Shown here: positions 22,961 through 35,648 of the stretch, piece by piece
How positions within the stretch are numbered: the first letter of the stretch is position 1
How the letters are laid out: the number at the start of each line of letters is the position of its first letter
Origin: Hirundichthys speculiger
Taxonomy: Eukaryota > Chordata > Actinopteri > Beloniformes > Exocoetidae
Direction of reading: 5' to 3'
Length of the DNA: 64,000 bases
NCBI GenBank assembly: GCA_018398805.1
Contig: JAGFBZ010000364.1
Span: 62,001-126,000, forward strand
The notes under the pieces: model-generated
Databases searched by the model: none
Seen by the model: the letters and a program-made list of their open reading frames with translations, nothing else
What the model was told of the DNA's origin: nothing
Position numbers and translations under genes: made by a program

Positions 22961-24419
22961 AGTTACAACCTTGTGAAAACGAGCAAACCTTCATTTGTCT
23001 GTGAATTTTAAAGAACCTTATGTTAATCATTTGCTTTATATCCTGTCTTATTTTGTCAGTGCTGTTCCTCACATGTTGATTCCAGTATGACTTCCCCAGT
23101 TAACTGTCCCGCCTTCCCGTCCTTCTCCACTGGTCCGTCATAGTAGTTTGTCCGTCCTGCTCCCTTGTGTTACCGATTTGATCGCTGTCTTTTGGTTTCG
23201 GTTAGCCTTCACTTTGGCACCTTCGGCCGGTTTTAAAACGTCCTCCTCTCCGTTTCCTCAACATTTCCTCTTCAACTTGTTTGGATCCGGGGGGGGGGTC
23301 TTATTCCAGGCGCAACATCCACCATGGAAAAGCCCAGCGCATTTAACAGTGGATGCTTCATTGTTGCACGAACCCCACATTTCCAAGCTTCGCGATAAGA
23401 AGATTAACCAAGAGAAGCGGGTGTGAGCATTTCAACCCTTTATTGGAGAGGCTGTCTTGTTTCTTCATAGCTGCTTTCAGTTTCAACAAACCTACAAGTG
23501 GGCTGTGACAGTGTCAAGATGGTGTGAGGAGACATAAACTGTCCACAAGTGTGATGAGACCTTCAGGAATGTTCAACAACATCTGGAGAGCATGTGTCGG
23601 GTCAAGCACACACTGGATGTGTGTGTGTGTTGCTGGCTAGACTTTAAGACAACACTACTTGAATTGACATGACGGCCACCACTGTCCACTGCTGTAAATC
23701 ACAGGCAATTACACACATGCCTGCGCACACACACAAACACACACACACAGATGTACCGAGCATGTCAGAAGCTGTGTGCACCTCCGACTCACAGATGGAT
23801 GAAGACAGGGCGTCCATCCTTCTGCCAAGAGACAGGATCTGATACAACAATGCGTCAAACTGTTCTGTTGAACCTGGCTCCGCTCCGGCGTCCAGACCCG
23901 ACTCTACTCCTGAAGAGACGGAGTGACAACCCGGACTTTGAAATCGGTTTGTTCAAATAGAGCTCCCTCAAGTGAGATCTCACCGTATTTGCTCAGTTTT
24001 GATGTTTGTTTGTTTGTATGAAGGCAAATGAAACCCGACGTGAAGCAGCTGCGAGCCTTTTCTGTAAGTCTTAGAAACTTTGCCAGTGCGCCGTGGTTTA
24101 TTAAAGCAGATTCAGCTTCGGGGGGGTGAGAACGAGGCATGGAGGAGAAAAATCCAACAGCCGTTTCCCAAAATGATCTTTTCCAAAGCTTTCCACCTGA
24201 TTCACTCAGGGGTTTGAGTAAAAGGGTGGATAAATTTAGGATGAAAAGTGTGAGAAAGGCAGTATTTTTACTGTGAAACGACCCTCTGTGATGTTTAGCT
24301 GAAGTGCTCCGTCATCTGCCAATAACAACTTCTTAAAGCCAAGTGGGACAACACCAAATTGTTTGTTCTGCTAACAGTACAAAACCAAAAAATAATAAAT
24401 ATGAGAATAACAAATAAAA
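22961..24419. other. Intergenic region
   Basis: No supported gene. CA/TG runs occur near 23619-23640 and 23727-23750. Nothing else stands out. Confidence 0.45.
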
Positions 24420-25672
24420 TAAATGCATCCTGAAGCGTGCATCTGAAGCGGCGACTGCTCGACATAGGTTTATCTAAGCAGGCAGTTGGTTGGTTTGATA
24501 ATTATTTGTCTAATAGAAAACAATGTGTTCACTTTGAAGGCAGATCATCCAATCTGCTAAACGTTTCTACCGGTGTGCCTCAAGGCTCAGTTCTGGGACC
24601 AATTTTGTTTGCTATTTATGTAAATACATTGGGCAGAAACATTCCAAATGCCAAATTTCACTTTTATGCTGATGACACGGTTATCTATTGTTGTGGTTCC
24701 ACTCTTGCTGAGGCCCTTGGCAACTTACAGATTGCTTTTAAGCTTGTGGAAAGTCAGCTCATTGAGCTAAGACTTGTCTTAAATGCTGTCAAAACTAAAT
24801 TGATGATATTTTCTAATGGCAGGGAAGTACCTGGGTCTCCTCCCAGCATTTTGTCATTACAAGATTGTGAGATTGAACTTCTGACCTGTTACAAGTATCT
24901 CGGCATTTTAATCGACGATCGGCTTTCTTTAAAACCACATGTAGAAAACCTGGTAAAAAAATTAAGACTGAAACTGGGATTCTTTTTCCGTCACAGATCT
25001 TGTTTTTCTTTTTCTACCAGGAAAAAGTTGGTTGCTGCCACTTTCCTCCCTGTACTTGATTATGGCGACCTCTTGTATATAATTGTCTGCGCTCTCTGGA
25101 CACCGTGTATCATGGTGCCTTAAGGTTTGTCACCGGATGTAAAGCCCTCACTCACCACTGCACTTTATATGCCCGAGCAGCACGCCGCCTTATACATTGG
25201 CATATTTTTATTAATAAAGTCATTTTGGGTCTGCTCCCGCTCTATTTATGTAACTATCTCTCCAAATCTCAAAGCAATTACCGCCTACGTTCCAATGAGT
25301 TTTATTTATTAAATGTGCCCAAAGTTAATACCGAACTTGGTAAGCACTGCTTTAAGTATGCTGCACCTGCTGCTTGGAACGCACTGCAGAAAACTCTGAA
25401 GTTAAAGGAGCTGATCAACCTGGGATCTTTGAAAACTCGTGTGAGAGAAATTGGAGCAGCTTCATATCGGACTTGTTCCTGTTTTAATGTGAATCCGAAC
25501 TTTTAGTCCTGTTGCTTTTATCTTGTATTGTATTTTATCTGAATGTTGTGTAATTTCTGTGTCATGTATGTAACTTTTCTGCTGCTGTCTTGGCCAGGCT
25601 TCCCTTGAAAAAGAGGCCATTGTGTCTCAATGGGACCGACCTGGTTAAATAAAGGCAAATAATAATAATAAT
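24420..25672 (+). mobile_element. 5'-truncated Rex/CR1-like LINE with nearly open reverse transcriptase C-half
   Basis: Reading from about 24437: LLDIGLSKQAVGWFDNYL, VSTGVPQGSVLGPILFAIY, FHFYADDTVIYC, and YKYLGILIDDRLSLKPHVE. The catalytic YADD is intact. A short loss near 25075-25105 changes frame; the rest reads YHGALRFVTGCKALTHHC to the TAG at 25504. The 3' tail carries GGCCAGGCTTCCC, TCTCAATGGGACC and CTGGTTAAATAAAGG, then an AAT microsatellite. The endonuclease and the start of the reverse transcriptase are missing. Clade assignment between Rex1 and CR1 is from memory. Confidence 0.87.
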
Positions 25673-25779
25673 CCTGATAGTGCGTAAGCTTGGTTGATTG
25701 GATAGAGCAACATCTCTGAGGTGGAGGACTTTAGAAAGATGTTTTTATTTTTGATTTTGTTTCACTACATAGCTTAGTT

Positions 25780-26648
25780 AGTCTAAACTATAGTGTTTAG
25801 GGGCTAATAGTCATAGCTATAGTTATAGGAGCTAAGAATAGAGTAGCTCATCTTAATCACAGCTTCATCATAGCTATGCTGCTATAGGCCTACGCTGCAG
25901 GGGGACGCCAACATGATCTGCTGAGTGGTGTCTCCACTGCTCTTCTACCTTTCCTTCCCTTTCCTCCTCCCTTTTTCCTCCTCCAGCTCATTCCATAGTT
26001 AATTAGCAGCACCTCGTTACTGTAACTGTGCTCCATATCTTTCCTGTAGTTTGTTTTGCTGTTTTCCCTCCTTTTTTGTCTTTTCTTTCTGTATGTTTGC
26101 AGGCCAGAGTTTCCTGAGTTTCATGCTGACTTTCAGTTCCCTCCTCTGTCCATCCCAGCGTTTACCTCCACCTGTGTGTGTAGGTGTGTTCAGGGTGGTG
26201 GTTGCCGTGGTGACCGGTGATCTAGTCCTCTGACCATCTCACCTCAGTGCTGCTACCTGCATCTGTTTATGTAGTCATTTCATTCAGTTATTTCTTTTCT
26301 CTCCTCTCTCTGTCCTCCATCCTCTCTCTGTACAGTCTTTCCTCTCTTTTTCTTTCTTTACCCGGCTGGTCTTCATCAGGAAGGTCCCCCCATATGAGCC
26401 AGGTTCTGATCAAGGTTTCTTCCTCTTAAATTGGAGTTTTTTTTGCCACTGTATGGGTTAAAGATTTTTTTCTCCCGCTGTGGGAGTTTTTTACCTTCAA
26501 TTATCCTTGTTTAGGATTTAATATTATAATATTAAATATATTAATGATATTTGCATAAGGGTCATGATCTGGGTCTCTGTAAAGCGCCAAGAGACAACTG
26601 ACATTGTAACAGACGCTATACAAATAAAATTGAAAATTGAATTGAATA
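25780..26648 (+). mobile_element. Non-LTR retroelement 3' region
   Basis: The segment ends with GAGCCAGGTTCTGATCAAGG, TTTCTTCCTCTTAAATTGGAG, GTAAAGCGCCAAGAGACAAC and GCTATACAAATAAAATTGAA, the well-known tail of fish L2-like elements with a short TTGAA repeat. It is mostly non-coding. The left boundary is not certain. Confidence 0.68.
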
Positions 26649-27596
26649 ACCTCTCGCTTGATAAACCTTCTGTCATCCTCCTATATCTCCTCCATCTCCT
26701 CAGTGCTGTTTCGTCACATTGTAACATCATCAGTTATAAATTTGTTTTGAAGGTGTGTTGAAACCGTCACACATGTCACATACGTCACATTGGCTTTGTT
26801 TCAAATGTCGTCTCCACCTATTTGCTCAAAGACGCTGCCTGTAGAGATGTTCCTTTGACACCGTTGTACATTTGCATTGACTATAAAACCAGCTCATTCA
26901 TGACTGGGACATCTGTGGACCAGGAGGTACCGACCAGAAATGAATAACAGGTGATTCTGGGTTCCAACAGCATCACCATTTTTATTGCCTCAGCGAAAGT
27001 GACTCGCTGATGGAAATCTTTAATACAGAGGCCAGTCCCTGCAGCGTACTGTGACCTCCAAATGTCGCTTCCTCTTTTGAGGAAGGTTTTTCTCATCGTT
27101 CCCAACTAGAGACAGCAGGGATTTATGAATCTTTAATCCGTCATTCTGGAACTGCACAACAATGCTTATCTGCAAACTGGTGGCTAAAATATAGAGCATC
27201 ACCTGCTGCTGCTCGTACTAAAACAATTCATTTTAAGACTTTCTCAAAGTTAAAAAAAAAATGAGTTAGATTTGCACTATTAGAATTTAAAGAAAAGAAA
27301 AGAAAATGAAGAAACAGCTGTGATTTAGGCTGAGCAGTCTAGGTGCTCTTTTTCATGTAGCACCTGACATTAATTAATTTCCAGTTACTAAAACACTGAC
27401 CTGTGAGTGACAGCAGCAGACAAAAATGAACACAGCCATGACTTTGCAAATATCCTGACTACTTTGAATATTTGCTTCAAATATTTACTGCAAATCTGAA
27501 TTAATCTTTGTGTACAGCAGAGGCAATCTCTGATGCTTAAATACTCATCAAGCTGAAAATCAAATGTGAGTTTTTATTTAACTATAGCACAACTAG
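26649..27596. other. Intergenic region
   Basis: No gene or repeat recognised. Confidence 0.4.
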
Positions 27597-29455
27597 GGGG
27601 GTGTCAGGTCTCTACGGGGTTTGGTCTCTACAGGGTTTGGTCTCTACGGGGTTTGGTCTCTATGGGGTTTGGTCTCTACGGGGTTTGGTCTCTACGGGGT
27701 TTGGTCTCTACGGGGTTTGGTCTCTACGGGGTTTTTGGTACTTTGGTCTCTACTCTCTACAGGAGGGTTTGGTCTCTACTAGGGGTTTGGTCTCTACAGG
27801 GGTTTGGTCTCTACGGGGTTTGGTCTCTACAGGGTTAGGTCTCTACTCTACGGGGGTTTGGTCTCTACAGGGTTTTGGTCTCTACTCTCTACGGGGGGTT
27901 TGGTCTCTACGGGGTTTTGGTCTCTACAGGGGTTTGGTCTCTAGGGGTTTGGTCTCTACGGGGTGGTTTGGTCTCTACAGGGGGTCTCTAGGGGGTCTCT
28001 ACGGGGTTTGGTCTCTACGGGGTTTGGTCTCTTATCTCTACTAGGGGTTTGGTCTCTACGGGGTTTCTCTGTTTGGTCTCTACGGGGGGTTTGGTCTCTA
28101 CAGGGTTTGGTCTCTACGGGGTTTGGTCTCTACAGGGTTAGGTCTCTATGGGGTTTGGTCTCTACGGGGTTTGGTCTGTTTGGTCTCTACAGGGGTTTGG
28201 TCTCTGGGTTTGGTCTCTACGGGGGGTTTGGTCTCTATCTCTAGGGTTTGGTCTCTACAGGGTTTGGTCTCTACAGGGTTTGGTCTCTAGGTCTCTACGG
28301 GGGTTTGGTCTCTAAACAGGGTCTTAGGTCTCTCTTGGTCTCTGGGGTTTGGTCTCTACGGGGTTTGGTTTGGTCTCTACAGGGGGTCTCTAGGTCTCTA
28401 CGGGGTTTGGTCTCTACGGGGTCTTACGGGGTTTGGTCTCTCTACTAGGGGGTCTTTTGGTCTCTACAGGGTTAGGTCTCTACGGGGTTTGGTCTCTACA
28501 GGGTTAGGTCTCTACGGGGTTTGGTCTCTACGGGGTCTCTATTTGGTCTCTAACGGGGGTTCTGTTTGGTCTCTACAGGGTCTCTGGTTGGTCTCTACGG
28601 GGTGGTTTTGGTCTCTCTCTACGGGTTTGGTCTCTGGGTCTCTACTCTCTACAGGGTTGGTCTCTACAGGGTTGGTCTCTACTACGGGGGTTTGGTCTCT
28701 CTCTCTAGGGGTTTGGTCTCTACAGGGGTTTGGTCTCTACTGGTCTCTACAGGGTTTGGTCTCTATCTTGGTTCTGGGGGTTTGGTCTCTACGGGGTTTG
28801 GTCTCTACGGGGTTTGGTCTCTACGGGGTTTGGTCTCTACAGGGTTTGGTCTCTACAGGGTTTGGTCTCTACAGGGGTTTGGTCTCTACAGGGTTTGGTC
28901 TCTATGGGGTTTGGTCTCTATGGGGTTTGGTCTCTACGGGGTTTGGTCTCTACAGGGTTTGGTCTCTACAGGATTTGGTCTCTACGGGGTTAGATCTCTA
29001 TGGGGTTAGGTCTCTACGGGGTTTTGTCTCTACAGGGTTAGGTCTCTACGGGGTTTGGTCTCTACAGGGTTAGATCTCTACAGGGTTTGGTCTCTACGGG
29101 ATTTGGTCTCTATGGGGTTTGGTCTCTACGGTTTGGTCTCTAGGTTTGGTCTCTACGGGGTTTGGTCTCTACAGGGGTTTGGTCTCTACAGGGTTTGGTT
29201 TCTACAGGGTTAGGTCTCTACAGGATTTGGTCTCTACAGGGTTAGGTCTCTACAGGATTTGGTCTCTACGGGGTTTTGTCTCTACTGGGTTAGGTCTCTA
29301 TGGGGTTTGGTCTTTATGAGGTTTGGTCTCTACAGGGTCAGGTCTCTATTTAGGTGTCTAGATGTGTTAGGTCTCTACGGGGTTAGGAGGTTTAGGTCTC
29401 TTAGGTCTTTACGGGGTCAGGTCTCTATGGGTTAGGTCTCAAGGGGATTTAGGGC
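27597..29455. repeat. 16-bp minisatellite, about 1.85 kb
   Basis: The unit is GGTCTCTACGGGGTTT with frequent CGG/CAG alternation. Regular stretches (27605-27735, 28790-28975) alternate with stretches containing partial units (27735-28100, 28200-28760). Sixteen is not a multiple of three, so three units (48 bp) read through as a 16-residue peptide period in several frames; this is not evidence of a protein. Every complete unit contains GGTCTC. Confidence 0.97.
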
Positions 29456-32413
29456 TCAGACTTTAGACAAATGGAGCTCAGGGGGCTTAGACACACCAAT
29501 AAATGCTGCTAAAAAAAATGCTTAAAAAAAGAAATCGAGATCAATTAATGTTTGTATTAGAACATGGAGTCTAATGAACTTATAGGAAACCAATCTGATT
29601 ATGATAGTTGAATGAATATTTTATTTTCGGCTGTTACGTTATCTTTTCTTTTTTTTCAGTGCTGTTGAGAAAAGTGAGTTTGTTTTCTGCACCAGCTCGC
29701 CTCTTATGAGCTGCTTTAAGATCGACTGACTGTAACTGACTGTAATTCAGTTGTCGGTGACTATAATTAGTGTAATTTGACTGTAATGTTAAATGTCCGT
29801 GTCCACTTGTCAGATGCATCATTCATAAATGCATAGAAGAAAAAAAAATCCTGACTTGTCTCGTGTGCATGCTTGGGTCATTCAAAGAGGAAAGCCAGTT
29901 AGACGTCTTTTGCCACAGATCAGTACATCACACCAAACACTTAAGACCTTTTGACATGTTTTAAAGAAGCAACATAGATGCATGTTACTTGTTTAAATTC
30001 AAACCCGTGCTCTCTGAATCTGCCCTCTCCTGAGGCTTCAGCCCTGAATGAACTTAATTCAAGCTTCTCTGTGGCCTTTGACCGGAGCAACCGAGACGGT
30101 CGCACCACTGTGACAACTGGAGCCAGGACCTCAGTTCATTAGCTGTGTGTGTGTGTACAGCTGGACACACACACACGCATGCATGTAAGCAGCAGCAATG
30201 TAACAGCTGGGGCTGCGGTACTGCCGAGAAACAAGCAACAGAAAGTTAAGACCAAAAAAAAAAATGGCCTGAGAAAATGAGTGACTTTATTTCAGCAAAA
30301 TGCATCAGTTACATCGTTCACATCTGCCATAACTAAAACAGGAGAGCAACTCATAGAAGAAGAAAAAAGACAATTCAGTGTATAGCTTTTGTTTATCTGC
30401 ACAGGTGTGCAGGGCCTTTGCACCTGTCTACAGGGGGGAACAGGTGTGACGGTAACTACGCGTCCTCTCAGATGTGTCAGGGCTTGCAATAATAATGTCT
30501 GACTGGAAGCTCTGTTGTTCGTTTGTTTGCTGGTCATGCTGTAACAGGTGGAAGATGACCAGGCATCGTTGCCAATATCAGATCAATGACGGTTGAGGAT
30601 GATCAATCATTTCCAGAACAAAAATACCAGCCTCATATGAGAGTTTCCATCTCTGCATTTTCACTCCTGCAGCCTGATGAGAGGAGAGTTTCAGCAACAT
30701 CTTTTCTACAAATAAAGCAACGAGAGGCTGATTAAGATTTATTTCTATTTTCACGTAAGCTTCTTGGAAATAATTCTGTATTTTGGTGGTAATTCCATAA
30801 CGTTTCTGCTCTTTTTGTTTTACTTTTACTTCACTATTCAACGTTGGGAGGGTTTTCCACAGATCACATGCAGGTAAATATTACTGCACGTTAACGTAAA
30901 CCTTTTTTCTTCACATTATACCGATCTGACGTGACATTACAGCAGGTAACATGGGCAAACTCTGCTTCTCAATCCTACATCCTGGCGTTTCACCTGGAGG
31001 TCATTTTGGCACCTAAACATTTTTCCAGTCAAATCACAACCTTCAAACAAGGCAGCTTTATTCGCTTCTGAAGGTTTTCAGGTGTCTTAACTACCCAGAT
31101 ACCAATCTGATGGCATCTGAGGGAAGCAGTCCCGACACACAGAGGTGACCCAAGCAGCAGTTTTTAATGTTCTGCCTGAGTTGAGCATCCTGAGGTTTAT
31201 TTTGCTTCTTACTTTATTTATTTATTTATTTATTTAAAAAGGACATACTGTATGGCCGCCATGCAGGTTTGATCCGAGTGTTTAAGGGTTTCTCTGAAAG
31301 GCCTTCAGGCCGAGATCAGACTCTTCAGATGAGGGTTGATTTACAGCCTCCGACTGCCCCCCCCCCCCCCCCACCTCCACTCACATGCTCCAGAGGAATG
31401 AGGGTCCTGCTCACTTTCACTGACCTGTTACTGCAGCTCATTTGTTTTTCCAGCTCTTCCAATCACGAGGCCCCCCGGATGGGACCAATTAACAGCAACA
31501 CACACATCCAGCGAGGGGCCGTTGCAGCACCCAGCTGTGGCAGATTAGCGGCCCTCCACCTACCTATTGTGCTGCCGGGACAATCAGGGAGTTTAAATTA
31601 GCACCCACACACAAGAGCGGAGCACCCCCCCCCCCCCCCCCCCCCCCCACGTTTGCAGTTTCGGACCTAACTGGAAGCTTTTGTTTGCCCGGCAGCATTT
31701 AGTGTCTGACCTGCAGAAGGTTATGATGAGCAAATGTCTGCGCGGGAATCCACATTAGTGCGAGTGAATGAAAGTAATCGGTGTGAACGTCTGAACTGCG
31801 ACAGATTTATCTGGATTTCTTTAGAGAAGACACTGTTTCGTCTGCTAAAGGAGATAATGTGGGTGTGAAACTGCTCTCTGCAGCTTTTAAAGTCCAGCTC
31901 TTATCATAGTACCTTTATGTCCCTTTTTTTGACAAACCTAAACCAGGTTCTGGTTCTGGGCTGGAGTGAGACCCAGTTCAGCTCAACGTCAGAACGTTTT
32001 AAGAACTGTTTTTGCTCTGAAGTATCCACACCACAAGCCCAGTCGAAGTCAACGTTTCCACATCAAAACCTGAAAGGTTGCAGTTTGAAAGTCCATTCAG
32101 TTCTCCACAGGTTGCACAAAGGATGCAGATCACACTCATCGTTTCACCTGAGCGCTAACATCCCCGCTAACATTCCGGTTTGATGCCCACCAGGAAGTGG
32201 GTTTTTGTTGCAGGTCGAGGAATGCAAAACCCTATTTACCTCCATGTTAAAATGCCCAAATTTGCAGGAGAAATAAACATATTTACAGCCTGATACAAAA
32301 AAATATATCTTCTGTCTCCATAGCTAGATTATGTATTCATGACAACATCAAAAGTTATGGCGGCCGCCCCTAGCTTTTAGAAGCATGGTGGGACCTGCAG
32401 ACTCAATGGCTGA
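29456..32413. other. Intergenic region
   Basis: No supported gene. It contains short CA/TG runs near 30147-30180, an (ATTT)n patch at 31209-31235, a 16-base C run at 31357-31372 and a 24-base C run at 31625-31648. Confidence 0.45.
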
Positions 32414-33100
32414 TAGAGCTGGGCGATACTGGGAACTTTGTTATTGATCCAATACCAAGTAAATACAGGGCCAATATCGCCGATATCGATACCAATACTG
32501 ATACTTTTTCATATTAAGCTTAATCTATCATGATTTTTTTGTGATTTTTGTCTTTGGATTATTTTGTTAAAGCCAAGACTAGAATTTCTTCAAACTTTAT
32601 GCCTTCAACATTTTTGTGTAAATATTCATTGGAGTTGAATTTCTGTTCATAATCTTTTTTTCTAGTCCACCTTTTATATTATATCTTTAAATACTTGTGT
32701 TTTTTTTTTTTTTTTTTGCACTTTGTGCACTTTCCTGTAGCTTTAACTCTAAAAATGTCCCCGTCGTGGGATAAATAAAGGATTATCTAATGTTATTTTA
32801 TCTTAAATAACATCTTTCAATGGGATACATGACATGTACTGGGTTATTTCAAGGTCTGAATTATGTTTTTTTGAGTTGGCTCCAGTAACATATGACTTAA
32901 GTAACATGTACTTTAAAAGTTGATAGAAACTAATGCTGAAGACGACCACTCTTATCTACCTGGATGCTCTCTGTTGGAAATAAAAAAAAAAGAGAAAAAA
33001 AAAGCTTGAGTATCGAACTTTTTACATGAGTATTGTTCGAATATCAATACCAGCGTTGGTATCGATATTATCGATATTTGGATCGATCCGCCCACCTCTA
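32414..33100. mobile_element. Non-autonomous hAT-like element
   Basis: It starts TAGAGCTGGGCGATAC and ends GGATCGATCCGCCCACCTCT plus A; the outer inverted repeat is TAGAG(C/G)TGGGCG. The flanking 8-mers ATGGCTGA and CTGGCTGA agree at 7 of 8. The interior holds GATATCGATACC motifs and, near 32690-32810, a LINE-type tail (GTGGGATAAATAAAGGATTA), probably nested. Confidence 0.75.
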
Positions 33101-33499
33101 CTGGCTGATGGCTGGAGGTTTATCTGCACGCGTCTATGTTGGGAACAGACGTGTCCCAGCAGAGCTCTGCTAGTGTTCGTTTCAGCTCGAATCAGCAGCA
33201 CTCGTTTGGTGGCGCTTGTAATGAGGATGTTTGGAAAGACTTCGATCAAAATTACCGTAAAGTCATATGAACGATCATCCTGGGTTAACGTAAGCTAAGC
33301 CAGCGAAGCTGAAACACCTAACTGTAGCTGAACTAAGATGGCCGCGTTCCAGTCGGCTTCTCGGCGCCGCTTCGATCCATCCTCGTGCAACACGGCACCT
33401 CGCAGTACGAGGAAATAAAGACATTCTTCGAAGTCGCTCTGCAGAAAACCAGTAGGTGGCGTCACAGAGGGTTTGTCCAGTTCTTCATACAGTCTATGG
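33101..33499 (-). repeat. Interspersed repeat sharing an AGACTGTAT end
   Basis: On the minus strand the part from about 33499 reads AGACTGTATGAAGAACTGGA, then CAAACCCTCTGTGACGCCAC. The same start occurs on the + strand at 44408. It is a common fish repeat of unknown class. The extent to the left is uncertain. Confidence 0.5.
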
Positions 33500-33680
33500 C
33501 AGGGCTCCATATCTTAGAAGTTTCCCTGCTTCATCACACCTGATTCACATGAGTGGGTGGTTAACGGTCCAGACCTGGATGACCAGCTGATGGTGGTCCA
33601 TTCATTAGAATCAGGTGTGTTGTGTGTCAGACATGCAGGACAATGACCCTCCAGTCCCAGTCCTGGCACTGGCCACCCTG
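33500..33680. mobile_element. Short hAT-type MITE
   Basis: The ends are CAGGG and CCCTG. An identical 8-bp duplication, GTCTATGG, flanks it at 33492-33499 and 33681-33688. The interior has internal inverted symmetry (CACACCTGATTCACATGA against TCATTAGAATCAGGTGTG). It has no coding capacity. Confidence 0.9.
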
Positions 33681-33688
33681 GTCTATGG

Positions 33689-34900
33689 TTTCGCCTCGTA
33701 TGGCTTTACATCAAACTGCAAACAGAGTTTAAACTTAAGTTTAAAAAAAAAAAAAAAAGGCATTGTGAACACCGTTTTATGAAGCACACCTTCATAAAAT
33801 ACATTTTAAACCATCGCACTTCCAAGTTGAGACGCAATTTATTTTTCATTTTTCTTTTTTGGATCAAGCAGACCAGAAGCTACAATGGCTCTATTTTTCT
33901 TTTCTTTTAAAACACAGCAGCCAAATTGTTTTAGAGAGACTGGACTGCATCTCATCGTGTGTCACACTTTCATCGTTGACCATAGTAGAAGAAAACCGCC
34001 GCTGCACGCTCCGTTCTTTTCATTAATTCCTTCTAAAGTAGCGACTGTTGCAAGAAAGGTGTAACTAAACCATGGGGGTCCCAGTGTTCTGGTTGGTTTC
34101 AGAATAATCCCACCACCCTCGACCCAGATGTAACTGGCCTTCGCATCTCGCCCAGCAGGCTTTTGGGAGTCGGCGTAGCGCTAGCTTCCCTGGCTCTGAG
34201 TTAATGCTTCTTTCTCAGCTGGCTGTGAAGAAAGAACCGGTCCTAAGTCGGGCGCTGGCTCTGGACCAGCGCTGGCACCTCTTTTGTGGAACGTGTCTCA
34301 TCTGAAACGGTTAACAGCCTTTCTCAGCAGAGAGAGCGCTCGGTCGGGTCTCTAATCTTCTGCGCGGCGGTAGTTTGCGCAGCGGCACATCCTTTCCACA
34401 GAAAACAGAAAAACCACGGCAGGTCCGAGGTGACAGATTGGACACAGTCTACTATGGTTTGGCATGTGCTCGAGTCTCTAACGCGCCAAGGTGTGTTGTG
34501 AACATATCCATCCTGGCCGTTCATCTGACAGACTGTTTTTCTACCTTCCCCAAAAACCTAAAATGGACACGGTCTGTAGGAGAGTGGAGGGACGAAAAAA
34601 GCTTGGGGGAGGTTTGAAGGCCGGCGGTAGAGGATGGAGGGGGGAGGCGGCTGCTGCAGCGGGATGAATGAGAGCTACTATGTCCGCTGGCTCCAGACTC
34701 TGCAGGCGTGTGCGCGCTGGCGTGCGCGTGTGTCTGCGCGCACGAGTGTGTTTGGAGCCTGAACGGGGCTCCTTGAGGAGAAGCCGACAACCTCTCACGC
34801 TCAGGTAGACAAGCTCCACTTATTTTGGCGCAGCAGCCTTAAAGGACACTGCTGCACAGTTTGATCCACTGCAGACGCCGTAGACCGTCGCTCAGGAGAT
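33689..34900. other. Intergenic region
   Basis: No supported gene. The stretch 34620-34760 is GC-rich with GCGTGCGCGTG alternation, which could adopt Z-DNA. Confidence 0.4.
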
Positions 34901-35265
34901 TAGGAGTGAGTATTGGCAAGGACCTTCCAATACAATATGTCGTATTGGGAGGTCACGATATATCGCGATATATTACGATATTCTACCCAGTTAATATCAA
35001 AATTCAAAGTAGAGATGAAAAATCAAGTTGCTGTATATGTTCATCAGATGATATTGATCATTTAGAGGACAAATTGAGTCAAAACTATTTGCTTCAAAAC
35101 AACCTATTTATTGTTTATCATTAATGTCTTTGCACATTTAAGTAACCATTACAACATACTGACAGCAGTGTAAAAAAAATCGATATTTGGAGCTGAAAAA
35201 TCGATATTATATTGGGCGGCCGAAAATCGCGATATATTGCCAAATCGATTATTTTCACACCTCTA
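34901..35265. mobile_element. Non-autonomous hAT element
   Basis: It starts TAGGAGTGAGTATTGGCAAG and ends TATTTTCACACCTCTA. A perfect 8-bp duplication, CAGGAGAT, flanks it at 34893-34900 and 35266-35273. The interior is rich in TATATCGCGATATA palindromes. Confidence 0.9.
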
Positions 35266-35282
35266 CAGGAGATACGTTTATA

Positions 35283-35648
35283 CAGTCATGGAAAAAATTA
35301 TTAGACCACCCTTGTTTTCTTCAGTTTCTTGTTCATATTAATGTCTGGTACAACTAAAGGTACATTTGTTTGGACAAACATAACGATAACCACAAAGATT
35401 GCTCATAAGAGTTTTATTTAAGAGCTGATATCTTACCATTTTCCATGGTTTTCTTGATTATAACCTAAATCACTTAAGTTTTTACATCAATAGCTATGGC
35501 GTTGTACTGCCAAAAACACTGCTTTTATGCATTCAGTGTTTTCTTTTCTGTCTGTTTTAGTCACATGATGACGTTTAGTGGTACCAGGTATTAAAATGAA
35601 CAAGAAACTGAAGAAAAAATGGTGGTCTAATAATTTTTTCCATGACTG
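35283..35648. mobile_element. Tc1/mariner-type MITE
   Basis: The left end is CAGTCATGGAAAAAATTATT and the right end is its near-exact complement AATAATTTTTTCCATGACTG. TA dinucleotides lie on both sides. The inverted repeats extend into AGACCACC. The interior has no coding capacity. It begins 18 bases after the hAT element at 34901-35265. Confidence 0.92.

Noticed and set aside
27566..29319. Repeat protein with a 16-residue cycle rich in Gly, Leu, Val and Trp
   Set aside because: The same peptide cycle appears in several frames because the 16-bp DNA unit is tandem. No promoter, splice sites or non-repeat domain.
34286..34819. Overlapping short frames in the GC-rich segment at 34.3-34.8 kb
   Set aside because: Frames on both strands are equally open; no domain or splice structure supports a gene.
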